Source of the DNA: Polycyclovorans sp002706265
GTDB lineage: Bacteria > Pseudomonadota > Gammaproteobacteria > Nevskiales > Nevskiaceae
DNA: 64,000 bases
Assembly: GCA_963973915.1 (NCBI GenBank)
Contig: CAXBBM010000015.1
Coordinates: 10,469 to 74,468, forward strand
Reading direction: 5' to 3'
In this document: one piece after another, positions 42,877-51,785 of the stretch
How positions within the stretch are numbered: the stretch's first letter is position 1
Layout of the letters: every line of letters begins with the position of its first letter
Program-made: the position numbers and the translations under genes
Notes under the pieces: generated by a model
What the model was told of the DNA's origin: nothing
Databases searched by the model: none
What the model saw: the letters and a program-made list of their open reading frames with translations, nothing else

Positions 42877-44256
42877 TCAAGCGTCGATATTGAGCTTCTT
42901 GATGCGATACCGCAGGGCACGAAAACTCATGCCCAGCAGTGCGGCGGCGCGGGTCTTGTTGAAGCGGGCGCGCTGCAGGGCGTCGAGGATGGCGCGCCGC
43001 TCGATGGCCTCGACCTGATCGTCCAGCGACGCCTCCCCGGCCGGCGCGGTGGCTGCCGCCGCCGGTTCATCGACAGGGGGGGCGTCTGCCGGGGCGCGCG
43101 GGTGCCGCAGTTGCAGGTCGTGGGTGTCGATCGCGCCGCCGTCGCTGAGGGTCAGCGCACGTTCCAGAATGTTCTCCAGTTCGCGCACGTTGCCGGGAAA
43201 GCGGTAGGCGGCCAGTGCCGCCAGCGCCTCGGGGGTGACCGGCGGCGGGCTGACCAGGCCGTGGCGAGCGGCCAGCTGTGTCAGGCAGTGGGTCACCAGC
43301 GCCGGGATGTCTTCCGGGTGCTCGCGCAGCGCGGGCGTATGCACTTCAATCACATTGAGGCGGTAGTACAGGTCCTGGCGAAACTGGCCGCGCTGCACCG
43401 CCTCGTCCAGCTTCTGGTGGGTGGCCGAGATGATGCGCACGTTCACCGGCAGTTCCAGCTCGGCGCCCACCGGACGCACCTGGCGTTCCTGAAGCGCCCG
43501 CAGCAGTTTGACCTGCATCGACAGGGGCAGATCGGCGACCTCGTCAAGAAACAGGGTGCCGCCCTCGGCGGCCTGGAAAAAGCCGGCCTTGTCGCGCACC
43601 GCGCCCGTGAAGGCGCCCTTGAGGTGGCCGAAGAACTCGCTCTCCATCAGGTCGGGCGGAATGGCGCCGCAGTTGACCGGGACGAACGGGGCTTCGGCCC
43701 GCGCGCTGCTCAGGTGAATCTGGCGCGCCACCAGTTCCTTGCCGGTGCCGGACTCGCCGCCGATGTGGACCGGGGCCTGGGAGCGCCCCAGCCGCTGCAC
43801 CAGGGCGCGCAGCGCCACCATGCTGGGGTGGGTGCCCAGCAGCAGCGCGGCGCCGGGGTCTGGCGCGGCGTTCTGCGGGCACAGCGCCAGCGCGCTGTGC
43901 ACCAGCTTGCGCAGCACCGCCAGATCCAGCGGTTTGCTGACAAAGTCGAAGGCGCCGGCCTTGAGGCTTTCCACCGCCAGCTCGGTGTTGCCGTGGGCGG
44001 TGATGACCGCGACCGGCAGGTCGGGATGCTGCGCATGCAGATGGTGCACCAGGTCGAGCCCGCTGCCGTCCGGCAGGCGCATGTCGGTGATGCAGAAATC
44101 GAACGTCTGTTCGGCCAGCCGTGCCCGCGCATCGCTCAGGCTGTTGGCGGCCTGGGTTTGCAGGCCCATGCGGGCCAGGGTGATTTCCAGCAGTTCGCAC
44201 AGATCGACTTCGTCGTCGACGATCAGCACACGGCGGGCGGGCATCGAGGCGGGCAT
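42877..44256 (-). CDS. pilR: Sigma-54-dependent response regulator PilR
   Basis: A 459-residue NtrC-family activator. Receiver domain with phospho-Asp in CITDMRLPDGSG; AAA+ domain with Walker A GESGTGKELVARQIH, sigma-54 contact GAFTGAV and GGTLFLDEVADLP; and C-terminal Fis-type helix-turn-helix (NKTRAAALLGMSFRALRYRIKKL). The latter matches PilR, which activates pilin transcription. The cognate sensor pilS is just upstream. ATG 44244 is an alternative start. No pilin gene lies in the window. Confidence 0.93.
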   Translation of the reverse strand: MPASMPARRVLIVDDEVDLCELLEITLARMGLQTQAANSLSDARARLAEQTFDFCITDMRLPDGSGLDLVHHLHAQHPDLPVAVITAHGNTELAVESLKAGAFDFVSKPLDLAVLRKLVHSALALCPQNAAPDPGAALLLGTHPSMVALRALVQRLGRSQAPVHIGGESGTGKELVARQIHLSSARAEAPFVPVNCGAIPPDLMESEFFGHLKGAFTGAVRDKAGFFQAAEGGTLFLDEVADLPLSMQVKLLRALQERQVRPVGAELELPVNVRIISATHQKLDEAVQRGQFRQDLYYRLNVIEVHTPALREHPEDIPALVTHCLTQLAARHGLVSPPPVTPEALAALAAYRFPGNVRELENILERALTLSDGGAIDTHDLQLRHPRAPADAPPVDEPAAAATAPAGEASLDDQVEAIERRAILDALQRARFNKTRAAALLGMSFRALRYRIKKLNIDA

Positions 44257-44267
44257 GGGGCGACAGC

Positions 44268-45836
44268 TTACGTCGGTGCGCTGGCGAATCGGATGCGAAA
44301 GCGCGTGCCGCGCGGCTGTTCGAGATAACGCAGTTGTGCCTGGTTGAGCTCGCACAGCTCGCGGGACAGGTACAGGCCCAGCCCGATGCCGCGCGGCGAG
44401 GTGGAGACGAAGGGCTCGAAAATGCGTTCGCGCATGGCCGGGTCGATGCCGGGCCCGGCGTCGCAAATGTCCAGCCAGGTGACACCACGGCTGTCGCGCC
44501 CGCTGAGCACGTCAACCCGTCGACCGGGCGCGTGCTCGGCGGCGTTCTCCCAGAGGTTGTGCAGCACCTGCTGCAGGTGCGCCGGGTCGCAGCGCACCTG
44601 CCGCGCGGTGCTGGCCTTGTGGTGGTGAATGACCTGCGCGGCGGTCAGGGGCTGCTCGCGGTAGGCGCCCAGGGCCTGCTCCACGCAGCGGTCGAGGTCG
44701 ATGACCGGAATGGGGTGGTCGTGCGGGCGGGCAAGGTCGAGCACGTCGCGAATGATGCGATCGATGCGCGTGCCGTGGCGCTGAATCATGTCCAGCAGTT
44801 TGTGCTGCCCGGCATCGAGCCGCTCGTCTTCGGCCAGCAGTTGCCCGGCCTGGGTGATGGCCGACAGGGGATTGCGGATTTCGTGCGCAATGCTGGCGCT
44901 GAGCCGTCCCAGCGCCGCGAGCTTGAGTTGCCGCGCCTGCTCCTGCAATTGCCAGGCGTCGTCGAGCAGGATCAGCGTCGCGCCGCGGGCATCGGCGCCC
45001 AGGGGTGAAAACCGGGGCACCAGTTCGCCGTCACGGCCTGGCATGCGGATCGGTCCCTGTGCCAGCACGCTGCCACTGCGCCAGGTTTGCCAGGCCTGCT
45101 CCAGGGCCGGCGCAATGCTGTGCAATGAGACCGGCCCGGCCGCTGCAGCCCCCAGAAAGTGGCGTGCCGCCTCGTTGGTGAGCCGCAGGGTTCCCTCGCC
45201 ATCGACCACCACGACGCCGGTCTGCATGGTGCCGATGATGCTTTCGTTGAGTTGCGACAGGTCGGCCAGCGCGGTGCCTGCCTGCGCGGCCTTGGCCTCG
45301 CTGCGCCGCGCGCGCGCCGCCACGGTCGACGCCGCTGCCGTACTGGCAAACAGCATCAGGCCCAGCACCCCGGTGCTGGTGATGTCGGGTGTCGACAGCG
45401 GCCGGCCGAGATGGCGCAGAAATTCCTCGCCGAACATCATCAGCGTGCCCATCGATGCACAGACCAGCGCCATGCGCGTGCCCAGCAGCAGGGCCGCGAC
45501 AATCATCGGGGTGATCAGCAAGATGCCCAGGCCGCTCTGGATGCCGCCGGTGGCGTAGACCAGCGCGGCCACGCCAAGGGCGTCCACCGCAAACTGCACG
45601 CCCATCTGCAGGGGGCTGCGCGGCCGGCGGTAGAGCACCGGGGCCAGCATCAGCAGCGCGGCAACGGCATAGGCGCGGCTGATCTGGCGGAACAGGCCGG
45701 CGTCGACCTGCTCGAACACCTGCAGGCTGATGCCCGACTCCAGCGCGCCCAGCAGCGCGCCAATCAACACCAGCCGGTAGAGGGTCAGCGCCCGCAGGGC
45801 GCGCCAGTCCTCGATGCCGCCACTGCGCAAACTCAC
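44268..45836 (-). CDS. pilS: Sensor histidine kinase PilS
   Basis: A 522-residue membrane sensor. About six N-terminal membrane helices are followed by a PAS-like segment (LNESIIGTMQTGVVVVDGEG), an HisKA domain with H-box SIAHEIRNPLSAITQAGQL and an HATPase domain (DAGPGIDPAMRERIFEPF, GIGLGLYLSREL). I chose GTG 45836 because it overlaps the upstream stop as GTGA; ATG 45845 is the alternative. It phosphorylates PilR to control type IV pilin. Confidence 0.92.
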   Translation of the reverse strand: MSLRSGGIEDWRALRALTLYRLVLIGALLGALESGISLQVFEQVDAGLFRQISRAYAVAALLMLAPVLYRRPRSPLQMGVQFAVDALGVAALVYATGGIQSGLGILLITPMIVAALLLGTRMALVCASMGTLMMFGEEFLRHLGRPLSTPDITSTGVLGLMLFASTAAASTVAARARRSEAKAAQAGTALADLSQLNESIIGTMQTGVVVVDGEGTLRLTNEAARHFLGAAAAGPVSLHSIAPALEQAWQTWRSGSVLAQGPIRMPGRDGELVPRFSPLGADARGATLILLDDAWQLQEQARQLKLAALGRLSASIAHEIRNPLSAITQAGQLLAEDERLDAGQHKLLDMIQRHGTRIDRIIRDVLDLARPHDHPIPVIDLDRCVEQALGAYREQPLTAAQVIHHHKASTARQVRCDPAHLQQVLHNLWENAAEHAPGRRVDVLSGRDSRGVTWLDICDAGPGIDPAMRERIFEPFVSTSPRGIGLGLYLSRELCELNQAQLRYLEQPRGTRFRIRFASAPT

Positions 45837-46042
45837 TGGTGGCATTGGGGGCAGGTGCCACCGTTGTCCAGGCTTGCCTTGGGCACGTGCACGCCGCAGT
45901 GCGGGCACTGGGTGACCTGCTCGAACGGCTCGGGGCCATCTGCATCGGCCTCGGGCCCCGGCCCGCGAAGCTGGCGCAGGCCGATGCGCACCAGTTGGGC
46001 AATGATCAGCAGGGCGGCAATGATGAGAATCAGGCGGAACAT
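45833..46042 (-). CDS. PP0621-family small membrane/zinc-ribbon protein
   Basis: A 69-residue protein with an N-terminal membrane helix (MFRLILIIAALLIIAQLVRI) and a C-terminal four-cysteine motif, CPHC and CPQC, 16 residues apart, which should bind zinc. This arrangement and its place immediately upstream of pilS match the PP0621-like family. Its stop overlaps the pilS GTG. The function is not known; linkage suggests a part in type IV pilus control (inference). Confidence 0.85.
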   Translation of the reverse strand: MFRLILIIAALLIIAQLVRIGLRQLRGPGPEADADGPEPFEQVTQCPHCGVHVPKASLDNGGTCPQCHQ

Positions 46043-46261
46043 CGTTGGTTTTCCAGTGAGGGCGTGGCGGTGGGTCGCAGGGCGATTCCAGGTGCGCCGG
46101 TCGCGCGTGGGGGCGGGCAGGCTGAGCCACGTCGCAGCGTGCAGCAATTCAGCGATGCACCGAATTGTTGCGCCGCGTGCCCCGGGCCGAACCGCCCTGT
46201 TGTGGCACCCTTGGGGCAGTTCGTCCAGAATGCGCGCACATTTCCGCACCCGGGACCCCAA

Positions 46262-47431
<1,170 letters not shown>

Positions 47432-47436
47432 AGCAC

Positions 47437-48303
47437 ATGTCGATTCTCGTCAACAAAGACACCAAGGTGATTTGCCAGGGCTTCACCGGCAAGCAGGGCA
47501 CGTTCCATTCCGAGCAGGCGATTGCCTACGGCACCCAGCTGGTCGGCGGCGTGTCGCCGGGCAAGGGCGGCGGCAAGCATCTGGACCGCCCGGTGTTCAA
47601 CACCGCGCATGACGCCGTCGCCGCCACCGGCGCCGAAGCCTCGATGATCTACGTGCCGGCGGCCGGTGCCGCCGACGCGATTCTTGAAGCGGCGGACGCC
47701 GGCATCAAGGTGATCGTGTGCATCACCGAAGGCATTCCGGTCAACGACATGGTGCGCGTCAAGGCCGCCCTGGCCGGCGTGGACTGCGTGCTGATCGGAC
47801 CGAATTGCCCCGGCATCATCACGCCGGGTGAATGCAAGATTGGCATCATGCCGGGCCACATCCACAAGCCGGGCCGCATCGGCATCGTGTCGCGCAGCGG
47901 CACGCTGACCTACGAAACCGTCTACCAGACCACGCAGAACGGCCTCGGCCAGAGCACCTGCGTCGGGATCGGCGGTGACCCGGTGCGCGGCATGGGCTTC
48001 ATCGACACCATTGCGCTGTTCGAGGCCGACCCCGCCACCGAGGGCATCATCATGGTCGGCGAGATCGGCGGCAGCTCCGAAGAAGAAGCGGCGGCCTACA
48101 TCAAGGCCAACGTGAAGAAGCCGGTGGTGGCCTACATTGCCGGTGTCACCGCGCCCCCGGGCAAGCGCATGGGCCACGCCGGCGCCATCATTGCCGGCGG
48201 CAAGGGCACCGCGGACGAGAAGTTCGCGGCGCTGGAAGCGGCAGGCGTCAAGACCGTGCGCTCGCCTGCGGACCTGGGCGCGGCGATGAAATCGCTGCTC
48301 TAA
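47437..48303 (+). CDS. sucD: Succinyl-CoA synthetase alpha subunit
   Basis: A 288-residue subunit with N-terminal CoA-binding domain (MSILVNKDTKVICQGFTGKQGTFHSEQAI) and the phosphohistidine region GKRMGHAGAIIAGGKGTADEK. It forms an operon with sucC. A stem-loop follows the stop. Confidence 0.97.
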   Translation: MSILVNKDTKVICQGFTGKQGTFHSEQAIAYGTQLVGGVSPGKGGGKHLDRPVFNTAHDAVAATGAEASMIYVPAAGAADAILEAADAGIKVIVCITEGIPVNDMVRVKAALAGVDCVLIGPNCPGIITPGECKIGIMPGHIHKPGRIGIVSRSGTLTYETVYQTTQNGLGQSTCVGIGGDPVRGMGFIDTIALFEADPATEGIIMVGEIGGSSEEEAAAYIKANVKKPVVAYIAGVTAPPGKRMGHAGAIIAGGKGTADEKFAALEAAGVKTVRSPADLGAAMKSLL

Positions 48304-48319
48304 TCAGCGGATGCAGGCA

Positions 48320-48348
48320 ATCAAAGGCTCGCAACGCGGGCCTTTGAT
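48320..48348 (+). terminator. Stem-loop after sucCD, probable terminator
   Basis: A perfect 9-base-pair inverted repeat ATCAAAGGC / GCCTTTGAT with an 11-base loop, followed by GTTTCT. The T run is short, so termination may be partial. Confidence 0.6.
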
Positions 48349-48368
48349 GTTTCTGGAGCACGGACAAT

Positions 48369-49997
48369 ATGCAAGCCGAAACCCGCTGGGCGCTGGCACA
48401 ACTCAACCTCTGGGTGGGGGATGTGGCCGGCAATGTCGACAAGATCATCCAGGCCGCCGTCGAAGCGCGGGACCGCCACGGCGCCCGCCTGTTGCTGTGC
48501 CCGGAACTGGCGCTGCTGGGCTACCCGCCAGATGACCTGTTGCTGCGCCGGGGCTTGCCGGGGCTGATCGCCGAAGGTCTGCAACGGCTGCAGGACAGCG
48601 TTACCGGCATCACCGTGGTGGTCGGCGGGCCGGAGTATCACGAGGGGCGCCTGTTCAACGCCGCCTGGGTGCTGCGCGACGGCCGGCGTGTGGCCGGCTA
48701 CCGCAAGCAGCACCTGCCCAACTACGGCGTGTTTGATGAGCGCCGCCATTTCGCCTCGGGCGATCGGCCCTGCGTGTTCGAGCAGGATGGCATCCGCGTG
48801 GCGCTCACCATCTGCGAAGACATCTGGGTGCCGGACGCCTGCGCCCAGGCGCGCGACGCCGGTGCCGAGGTCATTCTGGCCCTCAATGCCTCGCCGTTTG
48901 AGCAGGGCAAGGCCCAGGACCGGCTCAAAGTGGCGCAGCAACGCGTGTCGGAAACCGGCCTGCCGCTGATCTACCTGAACGCCGTGGGCGGGCAGGACGA
49001 GGTGGTGTTCGACGGCAACGCGTTTGCCCTGTCGGCCGCCGGCCAGGTCACCGCCCAGGCGCGGCCATTCACCGAAGAAGTGGTGGCCCTGAGCGTGCGC
49101 CGCACCCTGCAGGGCGATGTCGAATGCAGCGGTGAGACGCACCCGGCGCCCGAGGCCGACGCGCTGCTCTACAGCGCGCTGGTGCAGGCAACGCGGGATT
49201 ACGTGAACCGCAATGGTTTTCCGGGTGCGCTGCTGGGCATGTCGGGCGGCATCGATTCGGCTCTGGTCGCGGCTATTGCCACCGATGCCCTGGGCGCGTC
49301 GCGCGTCTGGGGGGTGTCGATGCCGTCGCGTTACACGCTGGACATGTCGAACGATGATGCGCGGATCGAGGCCGAGGCCCTGGGAATCCGCTATGACCGC
49401 ATTGCCATCGAGCCGGCCTTTGAAGCCTTCAACGACCTGCTGGCGCCCTTTTTTGTCGACACCGTGCCGGACGTGACCGAGGAGAATCTCCAGTCACGCA
49501 GCCGGGGCGCCTTGCTCATGGCCTTGTCCAACAAGTTCGGGCACGTGGTGCTGCCTACCGGCAACAAGAGCGAGATGGCCGTGGGCTACGCCACGCTCTA
49601 CGGCGACATGTGTGGCGGCTTTGCCCCCTTGAAAGATGTTTACAAGCAGCAGGTGTACGCGCTGGCGCGCTACCGCAACACGCTGGGTCTGGTGATTCCC
49701 GAGCGGGTGCTCACGCGCGCGCCCAGTGCCGAATTGCGGGCCGATCAGCGCGACGACGATTCCCTGCCGCCGTACGACGTGCTCGACGCAATACTGCAGC
49801 GCTACGTCGAGTCGCAGCGCTCCATCCCCGATCTGCTGGCAGAGGGTTTTGATGAGGCCGACGTGCGCCGGGTGGTGAGCCTGGTGCGGCGTTCCGAATA
49901 CAAACGTCGCCAGTCGGCCCCCGGCCCCAAGGTGACGCGCCGCGCCTTCGGTCGCGAGCGGCGGTATCCGATCACGGCCCTGTACGGCGACATCTGA
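48369..49997 (+). CDS. nadE: Glutamine-dependent NAD+ synthetase
   Basis: A 542-residue two-domain enzyme. The N-terminal nitrilase-like glutaminase (catalytic Cys in LTICEDIWVP, Lys in YRKQHLPNYGVFDE) supplies ammonia to the C-terminal synthetase with ATP loop MSGGIDSALVAAIA and the GNKSEMAVGYATLYGDM block. It catalyses the last step of NAD synthesis. The start at 48369 has a GGAG-type site upstream. Confidence 0.96.
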   Translation: MQAETRWALAQLNLWVGDVAGNVDKIIQAAVEARDRHGARLLLCPELALLGYPPDDLLLRRGLPGLIAEGLQRLQDSVTGITVVVGGPEYHEGRLFNAAWVLRDGRRVAGYRKQHLPNYGVFDERRHFASGDRPCVFEQDGIRVALTICEDIWVPDACAQARDAGAEVILALNASPFEQGKAQDRLKVAQQRVSETGLPLIYLNAVGGQDEVVFDGNAFALSAAGQVTAQARPFTEEVVALSVRRTLQGDVECSGETHPAPEADALLYSALVQATRDYVNRNGFPGALLGMSGGIDSALVAAIATDALGASRVWGVSMPSRYTLDMSNDDARIEAEALGIRYDRIAIEPAFEAFNDLLAPFFVDTVPDVTEENLQSRSRGALLMALSNKFGHVVLPTGNKSEMAVGYATLYGDMCGGFAPLKDVYKQQVYALARYRNTLGLVIPERVLTRAPSAELRADQRDDDSLPPYDVLDAILQRYVESQRSIPDLLAEGFDEADVRRVVSLVRRSEYKRRQSAPGPKVTRRAFGRERRYPITALYGDI

Positions 49998-50033
49998 GAC
50001 CGGGCGACAGACCGGGCACAGGCGGGCGAAGCC

Positions 50034-51782
50034 TCAGCCCCGACCGGGTGCGTCGCCACCGATGAAACGCGTCGCGCGCAGGGCGTGCTGCAGGTCGCGT
50101 GCGAGCGGTACCGGCCGCTGCAGCATCTGTGCCGCGAGCACTTCGCCCAGTAACGGCGCCCAGACGGCGCCGCGCGAGGCATAGCCGCTCGCCAGCCAGA
50201 CCGGGCCCGGGGGCTCCTGGGCGTCCAGCCCGTCCAGCCCGTCCGGCCCGTTCAGCCCGTCGAGGGCGCCCACGGCGGGCAGGCGGTCGGGCCAGGCGGC
50301 GCGAAAGCCGACCCAGCCCGCCGTCACGTCGGCGGCGGTGAGTGCGGCGCCGGTGAGGCGCTGCAGGCGGTCAAGGTTTTCGAGGTGGCTTTGGGGGCGC
50401 ACTTCGGGGTCGTCATCGCGGTCGTAGCTGGCGCCCACCACCGCACGGCCGCCCGGCAGCGGCGCAACATAGCCATCGCCGCACCGGACCGTGTGCAGAT
50501 CGTGCAGGGCAGCGGCGGCAACGGTGGTGGTCTGGCCGCGGGTGCGGCTCAGGGGCAGCGACCGCCCCAGCACCGCCGGCGTGGCGCCGGCACAGGCGAT
50601 GACCACGGCATCGAAGCGCCCGTGCAGGCGCGCCAGCGTGGGGGCGTGGCTTAGCCGGACGTCAATGTCGGGATGATCAAGCTGCGCGGCGCACCAGGCA
50701 GCGGCGTCCAGCGCGCCGCCGTGCACGGCCTCGAACCAGGCGGGGTCGGCGTCGGGCGCGCTGATCTGGCGCAGCAGCCCGGCCGGCCAGCCCTGCTCGG
50801 CCAGCGCGGCGGCCATGCGCAACGGCGCGTCGCCCGGTTTGCTGCGCTGGTGCACGCCGCAAGGCTGCCAGGCGGGGTGGCCGCGGTAGGCGGTCACCGC
50901 GTGCAGAAAGCCCTGCACGCTCAGATTGGAAGCAGTCGTCGGCCGGCGCGTCAGCCACGGCCGCACCACCATGCGCGGTGCGGCCGATGCGCCGCTGGCG
51001 GCGTGCGCGGCCGGGTCGAACACCGTCACCGCCACCCCGTGGCGTGCCAGCGCGCGGGCCACGCTGCAGCCCGCCAGGCCGGCGCCGAGCACCGCGACCG
51101 AGCGGGTCGGGCGGGCAGGTGCGGCCTGGTCCCCTGTCCAGGTGCCGTGCAGCATCGCGCCGGGTGGCCGATCCGCGGCGTGCGCAAGGGTGGCGCCGCT
51201 GGCGGTCAGCGCGTCACGCACCGAGGCGGCGTCGCGGTCGCAGGCCACCGTGGCGCCCGGCCGTGCCTGTCGGGCCAGGTGTTGGATCAGCGTCGGGGGC
51301 GACGCGGCCGGGTCGAGTCCAGCCAGGTGGCAGGCATCGAACGGCGTGTCGGCGCTCGCGAGGGCGGTGGCCACATCGTCCAGCCACAGCAGCAGGGTGA
51401 CGCGGCCGTCATCGAAGTGGCGCAGGTGCGGGCCGCGGCACGGCAGAGGCCATTGGTCGATCAGTGCGCGGGCAAGGTCGGGGTGCGGGCCGGCGGTGTG
51501 ATGGCGCCGCAGATCCTCGGGGTGCCAGGGGTGCGGCGCGAAGGCGACGAAGGTCAGCCGACGGCTGCGTGCGGGGTCGGCCCGCCACGCCGCCCAGGTG
51601 GCGAGAAACGTCTGGCCGCTGCCGAAGCCGGTGTCCACGACGGTGAACTGCCGGCGGCCCTGCCAACGCTGCGGCAGCTGATGGGCGGCCATGAGCCGCG
51701 CGTGCCCGGGTGCAGGCGCTGCGGGCGGAGCGTCGCCGTGCAGGTCGGCGTAGGTCAGCGCCAGCCGTTCGGTCACCGCCAT
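50034..51782 (-). CDS. mnmC: MnmC-like bifunctional tRNA modification enzyme
   Basis: A 582-residue fusion. The C-terminal FAD domain (VAVLGAGLAGCSVARALARHG, then VVGASYDRDD and GYASRGAVWAPLLGE) is a good match to the MnmC oxidase that removes carboxymethyl from cmnm5U34. The N-terminal methyltransferase keeps VVDTGFGSGQTFLATW (SAM loop) but the usual catalytic-region motif DGFAPxKNPxMW is degenerate, reading LAGLDPAASPPTL. So the methyl transfer step may be lost or altered. A 9-bp tandem repeat near 50223-50267 encodes a G/L/D-rich insert. It is shorter than E. coli MnmC (668). Confidence 0.85.
   Translation of the reverse strand: MAVTERLALTYADLHGDAPPAAPAPGHARLMAAHQLPQRWQGRRQFTVVDTGFGSGQTFLATWAAWRADPARSRRLTFVAFAPHPWHPEDLRRHHTAGPHPDLARALIDQWPLPCRGPHLRHFDDGRVTLLLWLDDVATALASADTPFDACHLAGLDPAASPPTLIQHLARQARPGATVACDRDAASVRDALTASGATLAHAADRPPGAMLHGTWTGDQAAPARPTRSVAVLGAGLAGCSVARALARHGVAVTVFDPAAHAASGASAAPRMVVRPWLTRRPTTASNLSVQGFLHAVTAYRGHPAWQPCGVHQRSKPGDAPLRMAAALAEQGWPAGLLRQISAPDADPAWFEAVHGGALDAAAWCAAQLDHPDIDVRLSHAPTLARLHGRFDAVVIACAGATPAVLGRSLPLSRTRGQTTTVAAAALHDLHTVRCGDGYVAPLPGGRAVVGASYDRDDDPEVRPQSHLENLDRLQRLTGAALTAADVTAGWVGFRAAWPDRLPAVGALDGLNGPDGLDGLDAQEPPGPVWLASGYASRGAVWAPLLGEVLAAQMLQRPVPLARDLQHALRATRFIGGDAPGRG
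50223..50267. repeat. Imperfect 9-bp tandem repeat inside mnmC
   Basis: Five units of GTCCAGCCC and close variants, in frame, encoding a DGLNGPDGLDGLDA-like insert in the FAD domain. Such repeats can change copy number without a frameshift. Confidence 0.7.
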
Positions 51783-51785
51783 GAC

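Noticed and set aside
41679..42893. A 404-codon plus-strand frame opposite amtB
   Set aside because: Antisense shadow; low-complexity composition.
46203..46218. A sigma-54-like promoter (TGGCAC...GC) upstream of sucC
   Set aside because: The GG-N10-GC spacing fits, but the -12 part reads GGGCA rather than TTGCA, and sucCD is not expected to be sigma-54 dependent.
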